A stretch of 64,000 nucleotides of DNA, from contig NC_020054.1 in the NCBI RefSeq assembly GCF_000331105.1, forward strand, positions 1,167,698 to 1,231,697. The letters are read 5' to 3'. Numbering within the stretch: position 1 is the first letter of the stretch; each line of letters starts with the position of its first letter. Below the pieces are notes generated by a model. The model made no database searches. It had not been told where the DNA came from and worked only from the letters and a program-made list of their open reading frames with translations. Source of the stretch: Fibrella aestuarina BUZ 2 (GTDB taxonomy: Bacteria > Bacteroidota > Bacteroidia > Cytophagales > Spirosomataceae). Position numbers and translations under genes: made by a program. Of this stretch, positions 35,343-44,432 are shown in pieces.

Positions 35343-36122
35343 TTATCCTTCAAATAGGTTGCCAAGCTGACCCAGTACGGAGCCGCCTTCTTTGTGCGAT
35401 TGAGCACTATAAGGTGCCAGGCGCTGCACGAGTTTCGAGATCGGCATCGACTGAATCCAGACTTTGCCGGTACCGCGCAGGGTGGCCAAAAACAGGCCTT
35501 CGCCGCCGAAAATCATGCTGCGAAGCCCGCCCGCCTGTTCGATGCTGAAGTTAATCTGCGGCTCGAAACCGACCACACAGCCCGTATCGACGCGCAGCAC
35601 TTCGTTGTTGAGGGTGCGCTCCATCACGACACCACCCGCGTGGATAAACGCCAGACCATCGCCCTGCACTTTCTCAAGGATAAACCCTTCGCCCCCAAAC
35701 AGGCCGGCCCCGAGCCGCTGATTGAAGTGAATGCTGAGCCGCGTACCCATGGCCGCGCAGAGGAAGGCGTCTTTCTGCACGATGAGTGTATTCTGGTAAA
35801 TGTTGGCCAGGTTGATGGGCATGACCGTGCCGGGGTATGGCGCGGCAAACGCTACTTTTCGCTTACCCACACCCCGGTTAGTGAAGTGGGTCATAAACAG
35901 CGACTCGCCCATGATCATGCGCGAACCCGCCTGCATGAGCTTGCCCAGAAAGCCACCGCTGGTTTGGGAGCCGTCGCCCATCCGGGTTTCAAACGAGATG
36001 CCCTCTTCCATGAAGAGCATGCTGCCTGCTTCGGCAATGACGGTCTCGTTGGGGTCGAGTTCAATCTCAACCACCTGGATGTCTTCGCCAATGATTTTGT
36101 AGTCGATTTCGTGTGAGGTCAT
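35343..36122 (-). CDS. AIM24/TIGR00266 family protein
   Basis: 259 residues. Beta-rich trimer-forming family with the hallmarks [88 protein letters not shown] and [22 protein letters not shown]. In yeast, Aim24 affects mitochondrial inner-membrane organisation; the bacterial role is unknown. ATG at 36122. Single-gene unit with its own terminator. Confidence 0.92.
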   Translation of the reverse strand: MTSHEIDYKIIGEDIQVVEIELDPNETVIAEAGSMLFMEEGISFETRMGDGSQTSGGFLGKLMQAGSRMIMGESLFMTHFTNRGVGKRKVAFAAPYPGTVMPINLANIYQNTLIVQKDAFLCAAMGTRLSIHFNQRLGAGLFGGEGFILEKVQGDGLAFIHAGGVVMERTLNNEVLRVDTGCVVGFEPQINFSIEQAGGLRSMIFGGEGLFLATLRGTGKVWIQSMPISKLVQRLAPYSAQSHKEGGSVLGQLGNLFEG

Positions 36123-36220
36123 GTCAGGAATGTTGGCCAGATAGGGGCCATTTGCTAGTTACTAAGTACGAGCAAACGGAAATTAGGTGGGTTGAAAATT
36201 GGATAAGCGGGCAAAAAAAG

Positions 36221-36246
36221 CGGTCATCGCACGAATGCGATGACCG
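36221..36246 (-). terminator. Terminator of the gltX-hypothetical unit
   Basis: CGGTCATCGCA is inverted at 36236-36246 with loop CGAA. The A-run at 36213-36219 gives a U-run on the minus strand, ending the ridA-gltX-small-gene run. Confidence 0.85.
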
Positions 36247-36281
36247 TCGTTTATAGGCGCTCAAACGAACCGCTTGGCTGG

Positions 36282-36587
36282 TTACCTTTCGGGGTCGTTG
36301 TCGGGCAGGATGTCGTCGGTTTCGTCGAAGAGTTTTTCGTCTTCATCGTCAGGTACGTCCTCGTCGGGGCGGTCGGCTTCGCCTTTGAGGGCTTGCAGGT
36401 CGTCGCGGTGGCGTAGCTTCTTGTCGTCGACCGTCCGGTTCAGAAACTGGTTGATCTTGTCGATCTCGAAACTGGTCACGATCTCGCCAAACGAGTTGAT
36501 CTCGATGTTGAATCCTTCCAGTTCTTTATGAACCCGTGGCTTTTCTGCTTCGTCGGGATTTGCGGGAGTTGGTTTCTTCTTCGCCAT
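36282..36587 (-). CDS. Small acidic protein of unknown function
   Basis: 101 residues, ATG at 36587. A basic start (MAKKKPTPANPDEAEKPR), a predicted helix-strand core (KELEGFNIEINSFGEIVTSFEIDKINQFLNRTVDDKKL) and an Asp/Glu-rich tail. The core and its place right after gltX suggest a real, conserved gene. No motif identifies a function. It is probably co-transcribed with gltX, across a 9-base-unit inverted repeat. Confidence 0.7.
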   Translation of the reverse strand: MAKKKPTPANPDEAEKPRVHKELEGFNIEINSFGEIVTSFEIDKINQFLNRTVDDKKLRHRDDLQALKGEADRPDEDVPDDEDEKLFDETDDILPDNDPER

Positions 36588-36598
36588 GAGTCTATATA

Positions 36599-36713
36599 GG
36601 AACGCGGATAAAACGAATTGAACGGATTAGCGCGGGTTTTTGATAGAACCGGATTAAACGGCAAATCTCTTAAAATCTGTGTAAATCTGCTTTAATCCGT
36701 TTATCCGCGTTCC
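36599..36713. repeat. Inverted repeat with about 9-base units between gltX and the small gene
   Basis: GGAACGCGGATAAA at 36599-36612 is exactly inverted at 36700-36713. Inside the arms, ACGGATTAG- and AATCTGTGT-type units repeat every 9-10 bases. It is the same family as the elements at 38258-38359 and 11283-11393. Confidence 0.85.
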
Positions 36714-36715
36714 CG

Positions 36716-38245
36716 TTAAAGTTGCGACAAAGCCGCTTCCAGTCGGCTGATGACTTCGGCTTTTCCGATAATCTGCATGGTCAGCATCAGGTCGGGGCCC
36801 GCGCCGAGGCCCGTAAGCGCCAGCCGCATCGCCTGCATCACTTTGCCTTGCTTGATGCCCGCCGCCGTCAGGGTATCCGACAGCAAATGCTTGATGGCAT
36901 CGGCTTCGAACGGACCGTCGTACGTCAACAGCGCATCGCGGAAAGCCGTGACAGCCCGGCGGGCGTCGTCATTCCACTTGGCTGCCCGAACGGTCTCGTC
37001 GTACTCAGTAGGGGCGAAGAAGATGGTGCGGGCCTCGGGAAAAATATCGGTGGCGAAGGTCACGCGCTCTTTCAGCAACGCTACCAACTGCTCCGCTTTT
37101 TCGGGTGAGCAATCAAACCCGGCTTCCTGGGCCTGCCGCTGTACGGTGGGGGCCAGATCGGCGTTGGGACGCTGCCGGAGGTACTGCTGGTTGAACCATT
37201 TTGCCTTTTCGATGTCGAAACGCGCCCCGCCTTTCTGAATCCGTTCGATGTCGAAGGCCTCGATCAGCTCATCCATCGTGAACAGCTCCTGTTCGGTACC
37301 GGGGTTCCAGCCCAGCATGGCCAGGAAGTTCACGAGCGCTTCGGGCAGGTAGCCGTCTTCGCGGAAGCCCCGCGCCAACGTACCTGAGAACGGATCCTGC
37401 CATTGGAGCGGAAACACCGGGAAGCCACCCAAATCGGCGTCGCGTTTGCTCAGTTTGCCGTTGCCTTCGGGCTTGAGCAGCAGGGGCAAATGGGCAAACT
37501 GCGGCATGGTGTCTTCCCAGCCGAGGTAGCGATACAGCAACACGTGCAGCGGTGCCGACGGCAACCATTCTTCGCCGCGGATCACGTGCGTAATCTGCAT
37601 GAGGTGATCATCAACCACGTTGGCGAGGTGATAGGTCGGTAACCCGTCTGACTTCAGCAACACCTTGTCATCGATGGCCGACGAGTGCACGTTCACCCAG
37701 CCGCGTACCAGATCGTTGAGCCGTACTTCTTCCTTACGCGGCGTCTTGAGCCGGATTACATACGGATCCCCAGCGTCGATGCGCGCTTTCACGTCGGCAG
37801 CGGGCAGCGTGAGGCTGTTCTTCATCTGCATCCGCGTGATGGCGTTGTACTGCGCGGCGGGGGCGTTGGCGGCTTCGAGCCGGGCCCGCATGGCGTCGAG
37901 CTCTTCGGCGGTGTCGAAGGCGTAATACGCTTTTCCTTCATCGACGAGCCGCTGCGCCTCGCGCTGGTAAATCGCCTGCCGTTCCGACTGTCGATAGGGT
38001 GCGTCGGGGCCGACGGGGCCATTAGCGGTCTGCCCTTCGTCGATCTGAATGCCGACCCAGGCCAATGCTTCGATGATGTATTGCTCGGCACCCGGCACAA
38101 ACCGGTTCTGGTCGGTGTCTTCGATCCGAAGGAGCATCTGCCCACCCATTTTTCGGGCAAACAGGTAATTATATAACGCCGTGCGAACCCCACCGATATG
38201 CAGGGGGCCGGTGGGACTGGGCGCGAAACGAACGCGTGGTTTCAT
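36716..38245 (-). CDS. gltX: Glutamyl-tRNA synthetase
   Basis: 509-residue class I aminoacyl-tRNA synthetase that charges tRNA-Glu. HIGH-type motif in RFAPSPTGPLHIGGVRTALYN near residue 6-26; KMSKS-type motif GKLSKRD near residue 266. The C-terminal alpha-helical anticodon-binding domain is complete. ATG at 38245. Full length for the bacterial type. ridA lies upstream on the same strand, and the gap carries an inverted repeat. Confidence 0.97.
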   Translation of the reverse strand: MKPRVRFAPSPTGPLHIGGVRTALYNYLFARKMGGQMLLRIEDTDQNRFVPGAEQYIIEALAWVGIQIDEGQTANGPVGPDAPYRQSERQAIYQREAQRLVDEGKAYYAFDTAEELDAMRARLEAANAPAAQYNAITRMQMKNSLTLPAADVKARIDAGDPYVIRLKTPRKEEVRLNDLVRGWVNVHSSAIDDKVLLKSDGLPTYHLANVVDDHLMQITHVIRGEEWLPSAPLHVLLYRYLGWEDTMPQFAHLPLLLKPEGNGKLSKRDADLGGFPVFPLQWQDPFSGTLARGFREDGYLPEALVNFLAMLGWNPGTEQELFTMDELIEAFDIERIQKGGARFDIEKAKWFNQQYLRQRPNADLAPTVQRQAQEAGFDCSPEKAEQLVALLKERVTFATDIFPEARTIFFAPTEYDETVRAAKWNDDARRAVTAFRDALLTYDGPFEADAIKHLLSDTLTAAGIKQGKVMQAMRLALTGLGAGPDLMLTMQIIGKAEVISRLEAALSQL

Positions 38246-38257
38246 AGTTGGGGGATA

Positions 38258-38359
38258 GAACGCGGATGACGCAGATTTTAAGGACGATTGCGGATTTTAC
38301 AGTCAACAAACTGAGCAAACAATCCGCGATCATCCTTGAAATCCATGTCATCCACGTGC
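38258..38359. repeat. Inverted repeat with about 9-base units between ridA and gltX
   Basis: Arms of about 40 bases (38258-38297 and 38321-38359) pair with roughly nine mismatches around a short centre. Outer units read GCGGATGAC/GCAGATTTT on the left, and the complementary type ends at 38359. Confidence 0.8.
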
Positions 38360-38362
38360 CAA

Positions 38363-38746
38363 TCAATTAACTGCGATGACTGAAATTTCGACGTTGACGT
38401 CTTTGGGTAATCGGGCAACTTCGACGGTTTCGCGAGCCGGGAAATCGCTCGTGAAAAAGCGGCCGTAGACCTCATTGATGGCCGCGAAGTTGTTCATATC
38501 TTTTACGAAGATGGTCGCCTTAACTACGTTGGCATAATCCATGTTGCCTGCCCGCAGAATGGCGCCCACGTTCTCCATTACTTTTTGGGTCTCAGCCTGG
38601 ATATCACCCAGCGGGGCCAACTCAATGGCAACCTGCCCTGATACATAGAGTGTTGTGCTGCCACAGGCCGTAGTTACTTTCACAGCCTGATTGTAAGGCC
38701 CAATCGGAGCGGGGGCCTGGTCCGTATAAACAATTTCTTTAGACAT
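38363..38746 (-). CDS. RidA family enamine/imine deaminase
   Basis: 127 residues of the RidA/YjgF/UK114 family, which hydrolyses reactive enamine/imine intermediates of PLP enzymes. Signature blocks: QAPAPIGPYNQAVKV, LYVSGQVA, VMENVGAILRAGNMDYANVVKATIFVKDMNNF and the terminal RETVEVARLPKDVNVEISVIAV. The catalytic Arg lies in the last block. ATG at 38746. A -7 match sits just upstream. First gene of a ridA-gltX-small gene run. Confidence 0.95.
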   Translation of the reverse strand: MSKEIVYTDQAPAPIGPYNQAVKVTTACGSTTLYVSGQVAIELAPLGDIQAETQKVMENVGAILRAGNMDYANVVKATIFVKDMNNFAAINEVYGRFFTSDFPARETVEVARLPKDVNVEISVIAVN

Positions 38747-38767
38747 AAGCTTGAGTCTCAAAAGTCT

Positions 38768-38775
38768 GCAAAAGT
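38768..38775 (-). promoter_or_regulatory. Predicted -7 element of the ridA-gltX operon
   Basis: CAAAAGTA reads TACTTTTG on the minus strand, an exact TAnnTTTG, 21 bases before the ridA ATG. Confidence 0.5.
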
Positions 38776-38784
38776 ACAACCCTC

Positions 38785-39366
38785 ATGGCTACCCACCATC
38801 TGATAATCTTTGTTAAGAACCCAATTCCCGGCACTGTCAAGACCCGAATCGCCCGAACCGTGGGTAACGACCGCGCCGTTCAGGTCTACCGGCACCTGCT
38901 TCAGCATACGCAACAGATTACCCGCTATACGCCTTATACAAAGGCTGTTTACTACGCCGATTTTATCAACCCCGGTGATGGCTGGAATGGTTATGAAAAA
39001 GCACTGCAAGTGGGCGACGACCTCGGCGAGCGCATGGCTAATGCGTTCCGGGAACAGTTTGCCGCCCGCGCCGAGAAGATCGTTATCATCGGTAGCGATT
39101 GCCTGACCATTACGGAAGATCATCTGGCGCAGGCGTTTCGGGCGCTTGATCAGGCCGATGTAGTAATCGGCCCCGCTACCGACGGCGGTTATTATCTGCT
39201 GGGCATGAAACGTCTCCACGATGATTTGTTTATAGACATGCCCTGGAGCCAGCCTGATCTACTGGACCGCACCAAAGCGCTGCTGGCTGCCAACGGGCAA
39301 ACCGTTGCGCTCCTGCCCGAGCTGACGGATATTGACGAATGGGCTGACTATGAACGATACGCATAG
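38785..39366 (+). CDS. TIGR04282/DUF2064 glycosyltransferase-like protein
   Basis: 193 residues. GT-A-like fold with family blocks FVKNPIPGTVKTRIARTVG at the start, QVGDDLGERMANAF, IIGSDCLTITEDHL and IGPATDGGYYLLGM, ending TDIDEWADYERY. The family includes a protein linked to arsenosugar biosynthesis, but no arsenic gene is nearby, so the substrate is open. ATG at 38785, 38 bases from the divergent ridA. Confidence 0.9.
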   Translation: MATHHLIIFVKNPIPGTVKTRIARTVGNDRAVQVYRHLLQHTQQITRYTPYTKAVYYADFINPGDGWNGYEKALQVGDDLGERMANAFREQFAARAEKIVIIGSDCLTITEDHLAQAFRALDQADVVIGPATDGGYYLLGMKRLHDDLFIDMPWSQPDLLDRTKALLAANGQTVALLPELTDIDEWADYERYA

Positions 39367-39565
39367 GCCGCAGGCGTGGGCCGTGCGATAAGTCACCTAC
39401 GAGCGGGTCAGTATTGGTATTCATTTTGCATTTCATCGGTAGGTGCGCGTGCTGGCATGAGTCAGGTGCTGATATGATCTGTCACCCATGTTATTGATTT
39501 CGTTGTCACCAGTCCGTTTACTAAGTCGTGCCATCGGTTTCGTACAGAGTAGCGTACGTATATCG

Positions 39566-39573
39566 TATTTTTG
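39566..39573 (+). promoter_or_regulatory. Predicted -7 element of a possible small RNA
   Basis: TATTTTTG is an exact TAnnTTTG in a 471-base gap. No good -33 TTG is seen. Transcription would begin near 39580. Confidence 0.4.
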
Positions 39574-39579
39574 GCCATA

Positions 39580-39758
39580 CACTTTTCACACAAACCAATG
39601 CGACCCTCTTCAGTGGCAGCCCTTACGTGCCTGATGTATGCGATAAAGCGCATGGCCTGCAGCGTTCGCTATTTGTTTGAAATAGCTTTGTCGGACCCTC
39701 TTGGTCTTTCATGATGGAACCGAAAAGAACGAAAAGCCCGCCAAAAGCGGGCTTTTTT
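39580..39758 (+). ncRNA. Candidate small RNA or leader transcript
   Basis: The gap between the DUF2064 and App1-like genes (39367-39837) holds a -7 motif at 39566-39573, two local hairpins (39638-39653, ATGCG/CGCAT; and 39668-39686, GCTATTT/AAATAGC) and a strong intrinsic terminator at 39732-39758, giving a transcript of about 180 bases. A 38-codon frame (39598-39714) is also present but has no recognisable content. I cannot match it to a known RNA family. Confidence 0.35.
39732..39758 (+). terminator. Intrinsic terminator in the 39367-39837 gap
   Basis: AAAAGCCCGC (39732-39741) is inverted at 39747-39756, followed by further T. It is too far from the DUF2064 stop (366 bases) to be its obvious terminator. 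Confidence 0.85.
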
Positions 39759-39837
39759 GTTATAGGTCGTATACGTACAGGTTGGCAAAGCACGTATTGC
39801 ACAGCCTTAGAAGTCAATACTGCATCTAGTTAGTAAC

Positions 39838-40878
39838 ATGGCAAAACCATACCAGATCATCTATTACCGGGGTTTCGGCTCCCCCAATGCCGTCTGGCTG
39901 ACAGGCCGGGTCCTTCGCCAGAATGAATTAACATCGCCCGCCGACCGGGCTTCCTTCTGGGACAATCTGTCGGCTACCGTCAGCCGGTTTCTCACCAAGG
40001 AAGTTGGCGGTATTACCGTCCGCATCGAAACGTTTGGGCAGACGTTCCGGACCGTGACGAACGAGGAAGGCTACTTCGACATCACGATCAATCCGGACAT
40101 TGAGTTGCCCGCCGGCCGGGCGTGGTTTCCGATCCGATACGCGCTCGAAGGTGTCCAGCAACCCGATACGGGTGAAGCGGTGATCAAGGATGGGCAACTC
40201 ATGATTGCCCCGGCCTACAGCCAGTTTGGGGTTATTTCGGATATCGATGATACCGTTTTGGTGACGGGGGCTACCAGTGCCTGGCAAACCCTGCGGCTCA
40301 CGTTTCTGGAAAACGCCTTCACGCGGCTCCCGTTTGCGGGGGTGTCGGCGTTTTACCGGGCGTTGCAGAGTGGCGCCGTCACCACGCTCTTCAACCCGAT
40401 CTATTTTGTGTCGAGTAGTCCCTGGAATCTCTACGACCTGCTGATCGATTTTTTCCGCATTCAGGGCTTGCCCAAAGGCCCGCTGCTGCTGCGCGACCTG
40501 GGCCTCAACGCCGACCTGCTATCGTCGCAGGGGCATCACACCCATAAACGGACCATGATCGACAAAGTGCTGTCTGTTAACCCGGACCTGCCGTTTGTGT
40601 TGCTGGGGGATAGCGGCCAGCAGGATCCCGAGATTTATGCCGATGTCATCCGGGCCAATCCGGGGCGGATCAAGGCCGTGTACATCCGCGACGTCAGCAC
40701 CGACGACCGCCGCGATGCCGCGGTGAAGGCACTGATCGAGGCAACCGCTGATCATGACGTACCGATGCTGCTCGTGGCCGATACGGTAGCGGCGGCTGAA
40801 CACGCGGCGGCTATCGGCCTGATCGACCCCGATACGCTCCCTGAAATCCGTGCCGACCGGCAAGCCGATAAGGAATAA
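39838..40878 (+). CDS. App1-like phosphatidate phosphatase (DUF2183)
   Basis: 346 residues. The HAD-like catalytic motif DIDDT (residues 135-139) matches App1, which dephosphorylates phosphatidate. Further blocks: NAFTRLPFAGVSAFYRAL, YFVSSSPWNLYDLLIDFFRIQGLPKGPLLLRDLG, HKRTMIDKVL and FVLLGDSGQQDPEIYADV. The N-terminal 130 residues are a beta-rich domain. A role in lipid turnover is inferred from the family. ATG at 39838. Its stop is directly adjacent to the stop of the convergent CRTAC1 gene, with no terminator between. Confidence 0.9.
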   Translation: MAKPYQIIYYRGFGSPNAVWLTGRVLRQNELTSPADRASFWDNLSATVSRFLTKEVGGITVRIETFGQTFRTVTNEEGYFDITINPDIELPAGRAWFPIRYALEGVQQPDTGEAVIKDGQLMIAPAYSQFGVISDIDDTVLVTGATSAWQTLRLTFLENAFTRLPFAGVSAFYRALQSGAVTTLFNPIYFVSSSPWNLYDLLIDFFRIQGLPKGPLLLRDLGLNADLLSSQGHHTHKRTMIDKVLSVNPDLPFVLLGDSGQQDPEIYADVIRANPGRIKAVYIRDVSTDDRRDAAVKALIEATADHDVPMLLVADTVAAAEHAAAIGLIDPDTLPEIRADRQADKE

Positions 40879-43800
40879 TCACGACCCTTTCGGGCGGGTG
40901 GCGGGCTGCACTCGCCCGAAAAGCTGGGTACGTTCGTTGTTGCGCCCCACCAAAACGAACGTACCCAGCCGACCCCGAACGGGAACGATCGACCGAATCT
41001 CACCCGACAACAGGAACCCCGTATCGGCGGGAGAAAGGGCGGTAAACCGACCCTGCTCATTCCGTAACACAAACCCGTTGCTGGCGTCGTAGCGGCCTTG
41101 ATAGGGGCTAACGCCGTAGAAATTGCCGCCGCCAAGCAGGTCGAGATCGCCATCATCGTCGATATCGAACGGGGTTAGGGCGAAGACCTTAGACACTTGA
41201 GCCAGCATTGGTAAGGGCTGCACCGTAAACGTAGGCGCCTCGCCGGCGTTCGGGCCGTTGTTGATCAGATATACCGAGGCAAACTGATCGACGGTGCGCT
41301 CTTCGGCATTGGCAAGGTCGTTGGCCGTGAAAATGTCGGTGATCAGTTTGCCCGCGATGCTGCGGTAGGTCACGTAGCGTTTGTTGATAATGCTGGGCAT
41401 CTGTTTGCCCAATTCGTCTTTGGTGGCTACGGGGTACCACTCATCCAGATTACCATACGAGTCGGGGCCTATCTGAACGGGTCGGTTGTAGGCCACTAGC
41501 TGATCGGTGGTTTGGTTGCCGTCGACGTCTTTCACCCACATCCGCAACTGCCCGCCTGCGTTCTTGCGAAACTTGGTGTTCAGCCCGAGGTTGCCTGCCA
41601 TCAGGTCGATATCGCCGTCGCGGTCGAAGTCGGCAGCGGCGAGGCACTGCCAGAGGCCGCGCATGGGGGCGTCGCCGAACAGATTTTTCGCTTCGGTCAA
41701 TTGCCCTTTCTGGTTCAGGAAAACGCGGGGCGCCATCCAGTCACCCACCACCACCAGGTCGGGTTGGCGGTCGTTGTTGAGATCGGTCCAGCGGGCATCG
41801 GTGATCATACCGGCCTGCCGGAGGCCCGGCGCACGCTCATCGGTAGCGACCGTAAAGCGGGGGAGGCCGCCCGGCCCGCGCCCGTCGTTGATGAGCAGGT
41901 ACGAATCGGGCGTTTGGCCGTATTGATTGGCCAGTACCCGACCACCCACAAAAAGGTCCAGATCACCGTCGGCGTCCAGATCGGCGGCCCGTACGCAGCT
42001 TTTATTCCCCATGAGCAGCGGCAGCGTGGCCTTGCTGAACTGAGGTTGACCGCCGGTCGTGCCGTTGTTCAGGTAAAGCCGGTCGAGCAGGGGCGGGTCT
42101 TTCCGCGAAAATTCGTTGCCGCCGCTTACCACATACAGATCCAGGTCGCGGTCGCCGTCGGCATCGAAGAACAGCGCATCGACATCCTCCGACACGGAAT
42201 CAGCCGCCATCACCGGCTGCGGCGACGCCACGAACCGACCCGTCGGCGTTTGCAGTAGCAACGTACCCGGCTGATTGCGCGCCCCACCCGCATACACGTC
42301 GTCGAGCCCATCGCCGTTGACATCCCCCACCGCCAGACGCGGCCCCTCAGTCGACACCTTAAACGGCATCAGCGACTCACGGGAAAAATCGAGGTAGTAG
42401 GTGTTTTCGCGGTGCCGGTAAGGCAGCGCGGTGGTATCGGCCGCGGCCAGTTGGGCGAAAACGCGCGGTGCGCCCGGTCGGCTGATCACGTACCCACGAC
42501 CATCGAGTTTGGCGTCGGTCTGTTTCAGGACAACCTGCTGATTGACCCGCACGTTGCGTCGCACCTCCATCTGTTGATCCGGCCAGATGACGATGAGCGA
42601 ATCGATGAGTTGGGACGTACCCAGCCCAAACGTCAGGCGCGGCTCTACCGATGATTCAAAACCCCGCGTGGGCATCAATTGCTGCATTTGCAGGCTGTCG
42701 CTGTGGGCGTAACGCACCAACACCCGGGCGCCAATTCCGGCGGTGTTGGCCCCGCTGCCCTCCAGCCGGACGCGCAGGTACGTTCGCTGCGGAAAGAGCG
42801 TGTTGGTCTGGTTGAGGTAGATGCTGGCCGCTTCGTTGAGGTTATTCGTGATCAGGTCAAGGTCGCCGTCGTTATCCAGGTCGGCGTAAGTGGCGCCGTT
42901 GGCACAGTTCGGCGTCTTGAAACCCCAGGCGGCCGATTTATCATCGAAACGCCCTTCGGCTGTGCCCCGAAACAGGTAGTTGTGCACTTTGCCCTCGGGC
43001 ATGATTTCGATCGCCTTGGTCAGGGCTTTGGCTGAATTGCCCTGTGCATTGCCCAGCGCCATCTGTACTGAATCGTTGGAGATATACTTGACGTAATCAA
43101 GGTCGTTGGGCCGGCGGGCAATTCCGTTGGCAATAAACAGATCCGTCTGCCCGTCTAGGTCATAATCGGCCAGTAGCGGCGACCAGCTCCAGTCGGTGGC
43201 CGCTACGCCTGCCAGGGCCGCTACGTCCGCAAAACGACCATTCCCTTGGTTGATTTGCAGGCAGTTACGGCTATACTGGTTCATGTAGCCATAGGCCAGT
43301 TTGTACTGGTAAATATCATAAGGGTCTTCGCCCGCCGACGCTTTCTCGACGGTTTCGTCGTCGGGATACATATCGAGCGTGACCAGATCGGGCCGGCCGT
43401 CGTGGTTGATGTCGGCCGCATCATTTCCCATCGAAAAACGGCTGGTGTGGGCCAGTTGCTGTGGCGCCACGTTGTCGAAGCCCCCGCGCTGATTATTCAG
43501 GTACAGGTAATCGTCTTCGTGAAAATCGTTTGAGACGTATATGTCTTCCCAGCCATCGCTGTTGAAATCGGCCACCGCCACGCCCAACCCATAGCCCATT
43601 GGCGCACGGAAAATGCCGGAAGAGGCAACCGGGCGGAAGGAGACGGGGGGAGGCGTGTTGCCGCCCAGAGTGGTTTTAGGCTGGCTTCCGTTCGCCACTC
43701 TCCCTTCGTTCCTGTACAAAAAATCACCCGCCAGCGAATCGGGCTGATCGCGGGCTGTGATCCGGTCGTAAGAACGCACCGAATGAACGGCGTGATTGAG

Positions 43801-44400
43801 CAGAAAACAATCGAGGTCGTTGTCGTGGTCGTAATCGAAAAAAGCGGCCTGCGTTGAAAAACCGGCGAAATCAAGGCCGTAGGCTTCGGCCTGTTCGGTG
43901 AACGTAGGCACGCCGTCGGGGCCGGGGCCATTGTTGATATACAGCTCGTTATGCCCTTTCAGTGGCGCTCCGTTTTTCGTGCGAAACCCGCTGACAGCGC
44001 AGACGTAAATGTCGAGCCGTCCGTCGCCGTTTACGTCGGCCATTGTCGTGCCGGTTTGCCACTCAGACTGCCCACCGACGTCGGCCTTTTCGGTTATATC
44101 GTCGAAATGTGGCTTTTCGCCCGGTTTGGTCCGGTTTAGGTAGAGCCTGTTGACGCCCCAATTAGAAACAAAATACAAGTCGGTGAGGCCGTCGTTGTTC
44201 ACATCACCCGCCGATACGCCGCCGCCATTGTAAAAATAGAGGTAGTCGATGATGTTCAGCTGCGGGGATTCGATTACCCGGTTTATAAAGCCCACGCCCG
44301 TTTGGGTCGCGTTGAGCGACTCGAATAGGGGGGGCTCATCGGGTGTAGTGCGGCAACTGACGAAGGTGACGATACAAAGAAGAAGGGCAAGTAGTCTCAC
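40879..44400 (-). CDS. CRTAC1-type lipoprotein: FG-GAP/VCBS propellers with ASPIC/UnbV domain (copy 1)
   Basis: 1173 residues. Lipoprotein signal to Cys16 (RLLALLLCIVTFVSC). Seven calcium-loop motifs of DxDxDG type precede the ASPIC/UnbV domain (DVNNDGLTD, DVNGDGRLD, DYDHDNDLD, DFNSDGWED, DINHDGRPD, DYDLDGQTD, DLDNDGDLD). The domain spans about 538-625. Seven more follow (DVNGDGLDD, DADGDRDLD, DLDADGDLD, DLNNDRQPD, DFDRDGDID, DVDGNQTTD, DIDDDGDLD). This suggests two seven-bladed propellers around a central domain, probably on the cell surface. The start is GTG at 44400. It lies 32 bases downstream of copy 2, so the two form one unit. It lacks the GC-rich palindrome found in copies 2 and 3. 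Substrate unknown. Confidence 0.9.
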   Translation of the reverse strand: MRLLALLLCIVTFVSCRTTPDEPPLFESLNATQTGVGFINRVIESPQLNIIDYLYFYNGGGVSAGDVNNDGLTDLYFVSNWGVNRLYLNRTKPGEKPHFDDITEKADVGGQSEWQTGTTMADVNGDGRLDIYVCAVSGFRTKNGAPLKGHNELYINNGPGPDGVPTFTEQAEAYGLDFAGFSTQAAFFDYDHDNDLDCFLLNHAVHSVRSYDRITARDQPDSLAGDFLYRNEGRVANGSQPKTTLGGNTPPPVSFRPVASSGIFRAPMGYGLGVAVADFNSDGWEDIYVSNDFHEDDYLYLNNQRGGFDNVAPQQLAHTSRFSMGNDAADINHDGRPDLVTLDMYPDDETVEKASAGEDPYDIYQYKLAYGYMNQYSRNCLQINQGNGRFADVAALAGVAATDWSWSPLLADYDLDGQTDLFIANGIARRPNDLDYVKYISNDSVQMALGNAQGNSAKALTKAIEIMPEGKVHNYLFRGTAEGRFDDKSAAWGFKTPNCANGATYADLDNDGDLDLITNNLNEAASIYLNQTNTLFPQRTYLRVRLEGSGANTAGIGARVLVRYAHSDSLQMQQLMPTRGFESSVEPRLTFGLGTSQLIDSLIVIWPDQQMEVRRNVRVNQQVVLKQTDAKLDGRGYVISRPGAPRVFAQLAAADTTALPYRHRENTYYLDFSRESLMPFKVSTEGPRLAVGDVNGDGLDDVYAGGARNQPGTLLLQTPTGRFVASPQPVMAADSVSEDVDALFFDADGDRDLDLYVVSGGNEFSRKDPPLLDRLYLNNGTTGGQPQFSKATLPLLMGNKSCVRAADLDADGDLDLFVGGRVLANQYGQTPDSYLLINDGRGPGGLPRFTVATDERAPGLRQAGMITDARWTDLNNDRQPDLVVVGDWMAPRVFLNQKGQLTEAKNLFGDAPMRGLWQCLAAADFDRDGDIDLMAGNLGLNTKFRKNAGGQLRMWVKDVDGNQTTDQLVAYNRPVQIGPDSYGNLDEWYPVATKDELGKQMPSIINKRYVTYRSIAGKLITDIFTANDLANAEERTVDQFASVYLINNGPNAGEAPTFTVQPLPMLAQVSKVFALTPFDIDDDGDLDLLGGGNFYGVSPYQGRYDASNGFVLRNEQGRFTALSPADTGFLLSGEIRSIVPVRGRLGTFVLVGRNNERTQLFGRVQPATRPKGS

Positions 44401-44432
44401 AGATGGTAGGAGGGAATCGCTGACTTAACTGA

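Noticed and set aside
39598..39714. A 38-codon frame starting with ATG
   Set aside because: No ribosome-site or homology evidence; kept only as an alternative reading of the candidate small RNA.
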